Assembly (NCBI GenBank): GCA_913057885.1
Contig: CAJXOI010000038.1
Span: forward strand, 1-7,235
Reading direction: 5' to 3'
DNA from: an uncultured Micavibrio sp.
GTDB lineage: Bacteria; Pseudomonadota; Alphaproteobacteria; Micavibrionales; UBA1664
DNA: 7,235 nt
Position numbers and translations under genes: made by a program. The notes under the pieces are model-generated. The model searched no databases, had not been told where the DNA came from, and was given only the letters and a program-made list of their open reading frames with translations. This document shows positions 1 to 6,203 of this stretch, piece after piece. How positions within the stretch are numbered: the first letter of the stretch is position 1; every line of letters starts with the position of its first letter.

Positions 1-977
1 AGGGGGCTTATTCGGATGTGATTGCGGGTAATCGTTACCCTGTGGTGGCCTTATTCATTGATTTGCCATTTGATGATGTCGATGTCAATGTTCACCCAAC
101 GAAGGCAGAAGTTCGATTTAAAAGTCCTGCCCAAATTCGAAATCTGATTTTTCATGCCGTGCAATCGGCACTTAAGGAACATGCCAAGACATCCGCATCC
201 TTACTGCCTCATCAAATTGAGAGATTTAAGGTTGCCTCGCACCAATCCAGTGTTACAGCACCGCGGCCACAATATAAGATGCCTCAAATTGATTTTCATC
301 CCCAATCGCGTATTGCTGAAGCAAATGCAGAATTTGAATTGAAGTCAAATTCTGATGAAGACTGTCAGATCGTCTCGGATATTGAGGCGAATAACTATCC
401 TTTGGGTTCTGCTTTGGCGCAGTTTCATGATAATTATATCGTCGCACAAACCGATGAGGGTATTGTCATTGTCGATCAACACGCCGCGCATGAGAGATTA
501 GTCTATGAAAAAATGAAATCACAGGCCGAAGCAAGTGGCATAAAAAAACAGCTTCTCCTGATCCCCGAAGTTGTAGAAATGTCGGCCAATAGTGTGGATT
601 TGTTGATTGACCATAAAAATATTCTTGAAAAAACAGGTTTGGTGATTGATCAATTCGGTGAAGGGGCGATCGTTGTGCATGAAATTCCATCGCTTTTATC
701 AGAAAAAATTAATATTCGCAGTCTTATAAAAAACCTTGTTGATGAGCTTGAAGACACAGGAAACGCAAATAGTGTTCGAGAGCAAATCAATCATCTTTTG
801 GCAACAATGGCATGTCATGGGTCTGTTCGATCTGGTCGTAGGCTCAATCAAGATGAGATGAATAGCTTACTTCGACAAATGGAACAAACGCCGCTGTCTG
901 GACAATGTAACCATGGACGTCCTACGATGATTTCCCTATCATTAAATGATGTAGAAAAACTTTTTAAAAGGCAGTGA
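1..977 (+). CDS. mutL: DNA mismatch repair protein MutL, 5'-truncated by the window edge
   Basis: This is the C-terminal part of MutL, the ATPase that links mismatch recognition by MutS to strand incision. The reading frame is open from base 3, so the GTG at 18 is internal and not a start. The visible protein opens with the end of the GHKL ATPase/transducer region (DVNVHPTKAEVRF, bases about 78-119). A variable polar linker follows, then the dimerisation/endonuclease domain from about base 400 (QFHDNYIVAQ). The metal-binding endonuclease motif DQHA-x2-E-x4-E is intact at 474-509. The later nuclease motifs are also present: ACHGSVR, CNHGRP and the C-terminal FKR. This is the nicking type of MutL found in bacteria without MutH; E. 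coli MutL lacks these motifs. The next gene follows closely and is probably co-transcribed. Identity is secure; only the N-terminal ATPase motifs are out of view. Confidence 0.96.
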   Translation, partial: GAYSDVIAGNRYPVVALFIDLPFDDVDVNVHPTKAEVRFKSPAQIRNLIFHAVQSALKEHAKTSASLLPHQIERFKVASHQSSVTAPRPQYKMPQIDFHPQSRIAEANAEFELKSNSDEDCQIVSDIEANNYPLGSALAQFHDNYIVAQTDEGIVIVDQHAAHERLVYEKMKSQAEASGIKKQLLLIPEVVEMSANSVDLLIDHKNILEKTGLVIDQFGEGAIVVHEIPSLLSEKINIRSLIKNLVDELEDTGNANSVREQINHLLATMACHGSVRSGRRLNQDEMNSLLRQMEQTPLSGQCNHGRPTMISLSLNDVEKLFKRQ

Positions 978-985
978 TATTTAAT

Positions 986-1483
986 ATGAGTGATATATCC
1001 GAAGAACAATTTAAAAAAATACTCAGCGTCTATGCAATGATTGCGGTTGCTGCAATCATGATATGCATTCCATACATGATTATCATGACAGCGGGTTTGT
1101 CGTTGATGGCGATGGTATGGATTTTTTGTTATTTTTATAAATTCAGAAGTAAATCCCAACCTGTTCCAAATCGCCATTTCCGTTATATGATCAGGACAAT
1201 GTGGTGGTCGACATTAGTGGCATTTGTGTGTGTCTTTTTATTTGGATCAATTGTTTATTTCAACGGCGATCTCAGCCCTGTCAACGCAATGATCCAACAG
1301 GCCGAACGCGGGGTTGTCCCGAATGATGCCGATATTGCAGTGATGAATGCATCTTTTATTCAATTGAATAGAGATTTGATTTTATGGACGGCCATTGCGA
1401 CGCTTCCGTTATATCCGCTTTATATCATCATACGGGTATTAATGGGGGTGCAGTCCATTATAAAAGAGGGGGCCGGAAAGTAA
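986..1483 (+). CDS. Small integral membrane protein, DUF4870-like
   Basis: A 165-residue protein with about four predicted membrane helices (about residues 13-36, 38-52, 74-92 and 131-153), so it should lie in the inner membrane. The stretch HFRYMIRTMWWSTL (residues 64-77) resembles the 'HFRFQIRTFWI' signature I associate with DUF4870 membrane proteins, whose function is unknown. A polar loop of about 38 residues (93-130) separates the last two helices and is longer than I would expect for that family. I chose ATG 986. The in-frame GTG at 974 overlaps the mutL stop and leaves no room for a ribosome site, while AAGG at 968-971 lies upstream of 986, though at a long 14-base spacing. The gene follows mutL by 8 bases and is probably in the same transcript, but nothing ties it to mismatch repair. 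The coding status is firm and the family assignment moderate. Confidence 0.82.
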   Translation: MSDISEEQFKKILSVYAMIAVAAIMICIPYMIIMTAGLSLMAMVWIFCYFYKFRSKSQPVPNRHFRYMIRTMWWSTLVAFVCVFLFGSIVYFNGDLSPVNAMIQQAERGVVPNDADIAVMNASFIQLNRDLILWTAIATLPLYPLYIIIRVLMGVQSIIKEGAGK

Positions 1484-1492
1484 CCGACCCCC
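1468..1492 (+). terminator. GC-rich stem-loop over the end of the mutL-membrane protein unit
   Basis: GGGGG (1468-1472) can pair with CCCCC (1488-1492), and CGG (1474-1476) with CCG (1484-1486). One C-A mismatch lies between the two helices, and the 7-base loop contains the stop codon (1481-1483). It sits where a terminator is expected and is much more GC-rich than its surroundings. No run of T follows (the next bases are GAAGAGGAG), so it is not a standard intrinsic terminator. It could instead stabilise the 3' end of the mRNA or cooperate with Rho. Confidence 0.35.
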
Positions 1493-1501
1493 GAAGAGGA
1501 G

Positions 1502-1520
1502 TTAATACGTTGGGTATTAA
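1502..1520. promoter_or_regulatory. Perfect 7-5-7 dyad, operator-like
   Basis: TTAATAC (1502-1508) and GTATTAA (1514-1520) are exact reverse complements separated by 5 bases. That geometry suits a dimeric helix-turn-helix regulator. The dyad ends 8 bases before a consensus -35 hexamer (1529-1534). A third copy of the half-site, GTATTAA at 1550-1556, overlaps the matching -10. The same arms could also form an RNA hairpin if the mutL transcript reads through. No regulator gene is visible nearby, so binding is inferred from symmetry and position only. Confidence 0.4.
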
Positions 1521-1528
1521 GAGCCTTC

Positions 1529-1556
1529 TTGACAACCCACCCTTGCCAAGTATTAA
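1529..1556 (+). promoter_or_regulatory. Sigma70-type promoter pointing into the convergent gap
   Basis: TTGACA at 1529-1534 matches the -35 consensus exactly. After a 16-base spacer, TATTAA at 1551-1556 matches four of six -10 positions. Transcription would begin near 1562-1564, just after the end of the membrane protein gene. No full-length plus-strand gene lies downstream, so the product would be a small RNA, a very short mRNA (an ATG lies at 1563), or RNA antisense to the 3' end of the minus-strand gene ending at 1729. The adjoining dyad suggests regulation. An AT-rich region can produce such matches by chance, so this is a candidate only. Confidence 0.4.
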
Positions 1557-1562
1557 GGCCAT

Positions 1563-1646
1563 ATGAAAACAATCATATCCTATACTGGCATGGTTTTTAT
1601 CACGTTTGCCCTTTTTCCCCATCGTACTAGAGGGATATGCACGTGA
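1563..1646 (+). CDS. Possible 27-residue small protein (weak candidate)
   Basis: An ATG-to-TGA frame of 27 residues begins at the predicted start point of the promoter at 1529-1556. The peptide has an N-terminal Lys, then a mostly hydrophobic stretch (residues 4-18, IISYTGMVFITFALF) and a basic tail with HRTRG. This is the look of a single-pass small membrane peptide. AAGG at 1555-1558 lies only 4 bases upstream of the ATG and would be outside the transcript if it starts at 1563, in which case translation would be leaderless. A frame this short arises easily by chance and I recognise no homologue. Report it as a candidate to test, not as an established gene. Confidence 0.15.
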   Translation: MKTIISYTGMVFITFALFPHRTRGICT

Positions 1647-1728
1647 AGCGTTTTTTACGCTCTATCGTCAGATTACATAATCTATGTTAAATAGATATAA
1701 AAGATAGCTCAAATTCGAAATAAATTTT

Positions 1729-2526
1729 TTATAAGTCTTCGAAATCAATGACTTCGCCTTGAACCATTAAACGGCAAAGGTCGAAATAACTGCAGTTTGC
1801 CCAGGATATATCTTTGTCTTCTATGAGTGACCAGAACTGATTACGAATTTGACGATTTTCCTCACTTTGAAAGTTAACATCATCACCTTCTGGCAATAGC
1901 GGGATCATGGCGCATGTCTTATTTTTTATACAATCAGCAAGCTGAGTCTTTGTTCTAAAACGCTCACGCTCTATTTGCTTGGCAGTATGGCGCATGCGGT
2001 CGTGATAGTCATGAATTAATTTTTTAATATCTATATTATAAGTCTCGGCAATTGATCGCTCAGTCCTGCATTCGGGACTCATTGCACGAACGGCGGAAGG
2101 AGCGTCTGGTGCGTTGATTAGAGGCTTATAGCAGTCTCTTGAAAACGCTACGTAGCGCGGATGATCCGAGATCCAAGAAAAATGATGTTCTTCAAAAGTC
2201 GGGTACCTCTCAATATATTGGTCAAAGGCAAAAAAATTCCTTGTTTTTGCTGATTCAATGTAATCCTTTCGCCATTCGAATTTTTGTCCTGCGTATAGCC
2301 AAGTGACACCAAAAATAATAATTAAAACAATACTGAGTCCTATCTTTGATAGGCGGAGAGCGAAAAATAAGGCTGTACACACGACGGCAATAGCAATAGC
2401 AAGGTATTCATGCCCTGGCTCCGAATATGCCCATTGTGATAGAAAGCTATATAATCCAAATACAAGAAGTCCGATCGAGGCCCCTAAAGCAACGGGCATA
2501 GAGCTTAGAAAGGTAGTTTTTTCCAT
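1729..2526 (-). CDS. Uncharacterised membrane-anchored protein with a cysteine-paired C-terminal domain
   Basis: I do not recognise this 265-residue protein. Three hydrophobic helices occupy about residues 11-30, 41-58 and 62-79. They are followed by a soluble domain of about 185 residues, rich in charged and aromatic residues. The short loop between helices two and three is basic (R58, K61), which favours a cytoplasmic N-terminus and a periplasmic C-terminal domain. That domain has six cysteines (132, 153, 199, 205, 245, 251), an even number with two close pairs (199/205 and 245/251), as expected if disulfides form. Residues 165-195 are strongly charged and probably helical. The ATG at 2526 has AAAGG upstream, about 12 bases away. 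The gene starts 38 bases after the pseudouridine synthase stop, so it may be the last gene of the rarA operon or have its own promoter. No enzyme motif was seen. Confidence 0.75.
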   Translation of the reverse strand: MEKTTFLSSMPVALGASIGLLVFGLYSFLSQWAYSEPGHEYLAIAIAVVCTALFFALRLSKIGLSIVLIIIFGVTWLYAGQKFEWRKDYIESAKTRNFFAFDQYIERYPTFEEHHFSWISDHPRYVAFSRDCYKPLINAPDAPSAVRAMSPECRTERSIAETYNIDIKKLIHDYHDRMRHTAKQIERERFRTKTQLADCIKNKTCAMIPLLPEGDDVNFQSEENRQIRNQFWSLIEDKDISWANCSYFDLCRLMVQGEVIDFEDL

Positions 2527-2563
2527 GTCAGAGAGACACCTTTTTTGATTATCTTAGTAAATT

Positions 2564-2592
2564 ATTATACAGAGAAACCATAGTATTTCCAG
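2564..2592 (-). promoter_or_regulatory. Possible internal promoter before the membrane-anchored gene
   Basis: On the minus strand an exact TATAAT lies at 2569-2564, overlapping the stop codon of the pseudouridine synthase gene. The hexamer 17 bases upstream is CTGGAA (2592-2587), a poor -35 with three of six matches. Transcription would start near 2557, about 30 bases before the ATG at 2526. This would let the last gene be expressed apart from the upstream operon. Confidence is low because only the -10 is good. Confidence 0.25.
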
Positions 2593-3494
2593 CTTTTTTC
2601 AAAAGCTTTGGATAAGGGAGCGTGGAGTTCCATCGGCTCTTTTGTCATAGGGTGGGAGAGTGATAACGAGCGTGCATGAAGATGTAGCCCATGATGAATA
2701 TCCTGGCTTTCAGGGGGGAAAGGATTGTCATTATATTTACGATCGCCCAACAATGGTGCCCCTATAATTTTGGCATGTACGCGGATTTGATGTGTGCGCC
2801 CTGTTTTCGGATAAAAAGCAACAAACGCTATGTCTTTGCCGGCATGATCGACCACTTCGAATTCCGTAATGGCTTTTTGGCCATTGTTTTCGTCATGGGT
2901 CATCATCTCTCCACCGTCTCCGCGAATGGATGATTTTGCAATTTTAGCGTCAATAATACCATCAGACTGTTGGGGGGCAGGATATGTTAAGGCCCAATAT
3001 GTTTTCTGAATTTTGTGAGACTGAAAATCATGTGTTAACTCTCGCGCTGCCTCCGCCGTTTTTGCCAAAATTAAAACACCAGATGTATCTTTATCCAATC
3101 GGTGTGTTAATCGCGGTTTAATTCCTTTTTTTATATAGCTGTTGAGCATACCATCAATATGACGATTTGTTTTTGACCCGCCCTGAACGGCCAGTCCGGC
3201 GGGCTTATTCAAAACCAAAATATAATCATCCTCATGGAGAATCATATCTGCAATAAAATCACGGTCTTTTTGGGAGAATTCAATTTTAGGGGCGTCCTTT
3301 GAATTTAGCAGAGACGGAGGCAACCTTAGCTCGTCTCCCTCTTGCAGACGGGTGTCACTTTTTGCTCGCTTAGCATTGATACGGATTTGGCCCGTGCGGA
3401 TCAACTTTTGGGATTGTCCATAGGTCAATTCTGGAAACGCCTTTTTTAAAAAGCGATCGAGCCTTTGCCCATCGTCGTCACTTTGAATAATCAT
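2565..3494 (-). CDS. rluC: 23S rRNA pseudouridine synthase, RluA/RluC family
   Basis: A 309-residue enzyme that isomerises uridine to pseudouridine in RNA. An S4-type RNA-binding domain (about residues 10-60, with RLDRFL and GQIRIN) is followed by the catalytic domain. The active-site motif HRLDKDTSG spans residues 131-139, with D134 as the catalytic aspartate. NKPAGLAVQGG (96-106) and GRTHQIRVH (232-240) are the other family signatures. Length and domain order fit RluC, which in E. coli modifies U955, U2504 and U2580 of 23S rRNA. RluD and other RluA members share these motifs, so the exact target is inferred. The ATG at 3494 lies 1 base after the upstream stop (TGA-C-ATG), with AGGA 10 bases before it, which points to translational coupling. 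The product acts in the cytoplasm during ribosome assembly. Confidence 0.9.
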   Translation of the reverse strand: MIIQSDDDGQRLDRFLKKAFPELTYGQSQKLIRTGQIRINAKRAKSDTRLQEGDELRLPPSLLNSKDAPKIEFSQKDRDFIADMILHEDDYILVLNKPAGLAVQGGSKTNRHIDGMLNSYIKKGIKPRLTHRLDKDTSGVLILAKTAEAARELTHDFQSHKIQKTYWALTYPAPQQSDGIIDAKIAKSSIRGDGGEMMTHDENNGQKAITEFEVVDHAGKDIAFVAFYPKTGRTHQIRVHAKIIGAPLLGDRKYNDNPFPPESQDIHHGLHLHARSLSLSHPMTKEPMELHAPLSKAFEKSWKYYGFSV

Positions 3495-3495
3495 G

Positions 3496-4374
3496 TCATT
3501 GATATCCTACACCAAAAATCCACCCCTCTGCTTGCAACAATACCCGATTTGCATGTGGATTCGAAAGGGGCTTTGGTATGCTTTCCAGATCCCCACAAAG
3601 GAATCTCAAACCTGCCGCGGCAATAATGGCGTCTGTGTCATGGTCGGAATGATAATGAGCCTTAAATTTTTCTGCTTTAAGGGCTAAAAGAATGGAATTT
3701 AAATCATCATGATTTCGAATTTTTTGTGACCCGTATCCCGCGCGACGAATAAATTGGCGGGGATAAATTTCTGTTATAACAACCATGGCTTTGTTGCATT
3801 TTTCATTATCGTCAAAAGGCCATATTGCAACATCCGTTGGATGCTTTTCTTTTAAATAATGGGCAAGCCGCATTCCGGCTAGCCCCCCTTTCCCGACCTG
3901 TTTTGCCCCAATCAGCTTAAAGGGAGATTCCGGCCATCCATAACCGCTCTCGCCACAGAGCATTTCTGTGAAACGTTTTGGCATAAGAAAATATTCCGGC
4001 TTTTTTCCTTGTTGCCAAAAATATGATGTGTATTCAGGATGATCCCAAAAACTGCCTGCAAAAAAATTAGTATCATTGGCGCAATATTTCTCTACACATT
4101 GCCACAGATCGAATGCTTTTTTGCCATGACCTATTTGTTTTTCGATAATGGATTGAGCATAGCCAAAGTTACAATCAATGCCGATGAGTGTTCGTTTTCC
4201 ATTTTCTATAATGGTTTCGATGTAATCGCCTACGCTTTGTCGTGACCAAGACTTCCGTATTAATTGTGGTGATATTCTACCTCTCTCACATTGTGCAACG
4301 GCAATTGATTTCGTCTTTACGGGGGATTTGGCACCCGTCCAGTCAATGCCAACAAAGCAATCAAAATTGCGCAT
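3496..4374 (-). CDS. DUF429-like protein, predicted RNase H-fold nuclease
   Basis: A 292-residue soluble protein resembling the DUF429 group, which is predicted to have an RNase H-like fold but is not biochemically defined as far as I know. The expected acidic positions appear in order: GIDWTGA (D11), IGIDCNFGY (D67), ITEIYPR (E202) and HDTDAIIAA (D246/D248). These could form a two-metal active site. The C-terminus ends in EGWIFGV (283-289), a typical closing strand of the family. The middle section (about residues 85-170) contains several Trp, Tyr and Phe residues and a glycine-rich KQVGKGGLAG stretch. The start is ATG 4374, with AAAAAGG 6 bases upstream. Its first 14 bases overlap the NUDIX gene, and its stop is 1 base from the rluC start. 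It is thus fixed inside an operon of nucleic-acid and nucleotide genes. Function is inferred from fold only. Confidence 0.78.
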   Translation of the reverse strand: MRNFDCFVGIDWTGAKSPVKTKSIAVAQCERGRISPQLIRKSWSRQSVGDYIETIIENGKRTLIGIDCNFGYAQSIIEKQIGHGKKAFDLWQCVEKYCANDTNFFAGSFWDHPEYTSYFWQQGKKPEYFLMPKRFTEMLCGESGYGWPESPFKLIGAKQVGKGGLAGMRLAHYLKEKHPTDVAIWPFDDNEKCNKAMVVITEIYPRQFIRRAGYGSQKIRNHDDLNSILLALKAEKFKAHYHSDHDTDAIIAAAGLRFLCGDLESIPKPLSNPHANRVLLQAEGWIFGVGYQ

Positions 4375-4930
4375 TAGTTACCTTTTTAATAAGTCGTTGT
4401 AAACTTTCATCCGCTAGCGCTTTGGCCTCTTCAAAGGTCATCCATTTTAAATCTTTGGACTCCCCACTGATAATTGGTGTTTGATCACCTGTCATTTGCA
4501 TCGCATAGCGAATATCATAATGCAGATGTTCTGGCTCTCCTTTTTTTATATTTGCAGGGATAGTGTGAATATCAAGATCAATAATTTTTGATGAAAGAGG
4601 TTTGAAGGCGGTTAATCCGCTTTCTTCCATTGTTTCACGAATGGCGACGTTAAAAACATCTGTCGCGCCGTCGCAGTGCCCTCCAAAATTAAGCCATCTA
4701 TTGAGTGATTTATGATGATTCATCAAAATCATTTGGCCATTTTGATAGATCAATATCGCTGAACCTGTAATGTGTCCCGGTTCGAAATGGTCGCGATAAA
4801 AACATCTTGTATTGTCCAGCAAATCCAAAAATCGAGGAACAATATTTTGTTCATTATCCCATGGGGTGTATGCCAATATATCCGAAATTAAATCGCTACG
4901 AGGATCTGCTTTTTTGTTTTCTAAGTTCAT
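4361..4930 (-). CDS. NUDIX hydrolase
   Basis: A 189-residue NUDIX-fold hydrolase, expected to cleave a nucleoside diphosphate linked to another group using a divalent metal. The Nudix box runs from G84 to L106. It keeps R98, E99, E102, E103 and G105 (RETMEESGL), so the metal-binding glutamates are present. The box starts GGHCDGATD, and the usual first Glu position holds T90. I associate this GGH-DG-x-D opening with a particular proteobacterial NUDIX subgroup, as I do the later HLHYDIRY stretch (136-142). The frame extends up to 4996, but I chose ATG 4930 because a GGAGG ribosome site lies exactly 6 bases upstream (4941-4937). This start overlaps the end of rarA by 35 bases, and the stop overlaps the next gene by 14. 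The substrate is unknown; 8-oxo-dGTP, ADP-ribose or another nucleotide are all possible. Confidence 0.9.
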   Translation of the reverse strand: MNLENKKADPRSDLISDILAYTPWDNEQNIVPRFLDLLDNTRCFYRDHFEPGHITGSAILIYQNGQMILMNHHKSLNRWLNFGGHCDGATDVFNVAIRETMEESGLTAFKPLSSKIIDLDIHTIPANIKKGEPEHLHYDIRYAMQMTGDQTPIISGESKDLKWMTFEEAKALADESLQRLIKKVTNAQF

Positions 4931-6197
4931 GCCATTCCTCCAATCGTTCTTTAATTCCTTTTTCAAACCCATTGCCTTTGGGGGTATAGAAAACATGACG
5001 TTTTATATCATCAGGAAAGTAATTTTGTCCTGAAAATTCATTTTCAATATCATGATCATATAGATACCCCTTACCATAACCTTGATCCTGCATAAAAGAG
5101 GTCGGCGCATTTAAAATATGCTTTGGGGGCATTAATGATCCGTTTTCTTTTGCAAATTGTTTTGCGTTTTTAAACGCGGTATAAACGGCGTTGGATTTTG
5201 GAGCTGTCGCTAAATAGATCAATGCCTCTGCCAGAGCTAACTCACCTTCAGGGGTTCCCAATCGTTCATAAGTCTCCCAAGCGGCGTTACAAAGCGATAA
5301 AGCCTGGGGAGATGCAAGGCCGATGTCCTCGGTTGCCATACGCGTTATACGCCTCGCCAAAAATTTGGGATCCTCTCCACCTTCAAGCATGCGACAAAAC
5401 CAATAAAGCGCGGCATCAGGATCGGATCCTCGTACCGATTTATGCAAGGCAGAAATTAAATTATAATGCCCCTCATCTGATTTATCATAGATTGCAGATC
5501 GCTTTTGTACCAAATTAGTCAGTGTGATTGTATCAATAGGATCACTGATATTGGCCGCTAGAATCTGTTCAGTCATATTAATTAAATGGCGCCCGTCTCC
5601 ATCGGCCATGGCCTTCAAAGAAGTACGGGCATCGTCAAGTAACGGTAATGGCGCGATCGTAGATTCAATTTTTTTCAAGATGGTCTCTAAAGCATCCATA
5701 TCCAGGCGATTGAGAACATAAACAGATGCTCGTGAGAGAAGAGCTGCGTTAAGCTCAAATGATGGGTTTTCAGTTGTCGCGCCAATTAAAAGGATTGTTC
5801 CATCTTCGACATAAGGTAAAAAAGCATCTTGCTGCGATTTATTGAACCGATGTATCTCATCTATGAAAAGCAGCGTTTTATGCCCGTCGCTGGCCCGCGA
5901 TTTTGCGACGTCAAAGACTTTACGTAGGTCGCCGACACCGCTCATAATGGCAGATAATGACTCAAAATGATGGCCGCTTGTTTTGGCAAGTATCCTTGCA
6001 AGCGTTGTTTTACCACATCCCGGAGGGCCCCATAGTACAAGAGACGGAAGCGTTTTCGATTCGGCAAGTATCCTAAGCGATGCGCCATCACCGACAAGAT
6101 GATCTTGTCCAATAATATCATTCAATGTTGATGGGCGAAGTTTTTCCGCAAGGGGCTGGATTGATTGTTGCGTGTTATTGAATAAGGCAGTTTGCAT
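4896..6197 (-). CDS. rarA: Replication-associated recombination protein A (RarA/MgsA), AAA+ ATPase
   Basis: A homologue of E. coli RarA (MgsA) and eukaryotic WRNIP1, a clamp-loader-like AAA+ ATPase that acts at stalled replication forks with SSB. Counted from the ATG at 6197 it has 433 residues, close to the family norm. Walker A GPPGCGKT is at 57-64, Walker B LLFIDE at 109-114, and the signature HRFNKSQQDAFLP at 116-128. Sensor 1 GATTENPSFE is at 139-148 and a likely arginine finger, R156, lies in ALLSRAS. The C-terminal half carries the conserved tetramerisation region (LARRITRMATEDIGLAS, ALIYLATAPKSNAVY). Upstream in-frame starts exist at 6215 (ATG) and 6233 (GTG). I prefer 6197 because the family alignment begins there (MQTALF...QPLAEKLRP), although no Shine-Dalgarno precedes it. 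It heads the minus-strand operon. Confidence 0.95.
   Translation of the reverse strand: MQTALFNNTQQSIQPLAEKLRPSTLNDIIGQDHLVGDGASLRILAESKTLPSLVLWGPPGCGKTTLARILAKTSGHHFESLSAIMSGVGDLRKVFDVAKSRASDGHKTLLFIDEIHRFNKSQQDAFLPYVEDGTILLIGATTENPSFELNAALLSRASVYVLNRLDMDALETILKKIESTIAPLPLLDDARTSLKAMADGDGRHLINMTEQILAANISDPIDTITLTNLVQKRSAIYDKSDEGHYNLISALHKSVRGSDPDAALYWFCRMLEGGEDPKFLARRITRMATEDIGLASPQALSLCNAAWETYERLGTPEGELALAEALIYLATAPKSNAVYTAFKNAKQFAKENGSLMPPKHILNAPTSFMQDQGYGKGYLYDHDIENEFSGQNYFPDDIKRHVFYTPKGNGFEKGIKERLEEWHELRKQKSRSS
4937..4941 (-). promoter_or_regulatory. Strong ribosome binding site setting the NUDIX start
   Basis: GGAGG on the minus strand lies 6 bases before ATG 4930, inside the 3' end of rarA. 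It is the best Shine-Dalgarno match in the window. It decides between the start at 4930 and the longer frame from 4996, whose extra 22 residues would overlap rarA by about 100 bases. Confidence 0.75.
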
Positions 6198-6203
6198 ACA
6201 ATA

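Noticed and set aside
18..20. GTG as the start of the first gene
   Set aside because: The frame is open upstream to base 3 and encodes sequence that continues the MutL family alignment (GAYSDV before IAGNRYP). The gene is cut by the window edge.
848..1177. 109-codon minus-strand frame across the mutL end and the next gene
   Set aside because: It lies antisense to two supported plus-strand genes and looks like no known protein; a shadow frame.
1647..1661. AGCGT-TTTTT-ACGCT hairpin as a terminator
   Set aside because: The T-run lies in the loop and not after the stem, and the stem has only 5 pairs. It would not act as an intrinsic terminator in either direction.
1484..1728. tRNA or other classical structured RNA in the spacer
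   Set aside because: No cloverleaf arms, GTTCGA-type T-loop or SRP/tmRNA/6S signatures were found; only the short stems listed above.
2303..2548. 81-codon plus-strand frame opposite the membrane-anchored protein
   Set aside because: It mirrors the hydrophobic N-terminal coding region of the minus-strand gene and has no start signal.
4931..4996. Longer N-terminus for the NUDIX hydrolase
   Set aside because: It would overlap rarA by about 100 bases with no ribosome site, whereas ATG 4930 has GGAGG at ideal spacing.
5198..5518. 106-codon open frame on the plus strand inside rarA
   Set aside because: It is antisense to a well-conserved RarA region, has no ribosome site, and its composition follows the opposite strand's codons.
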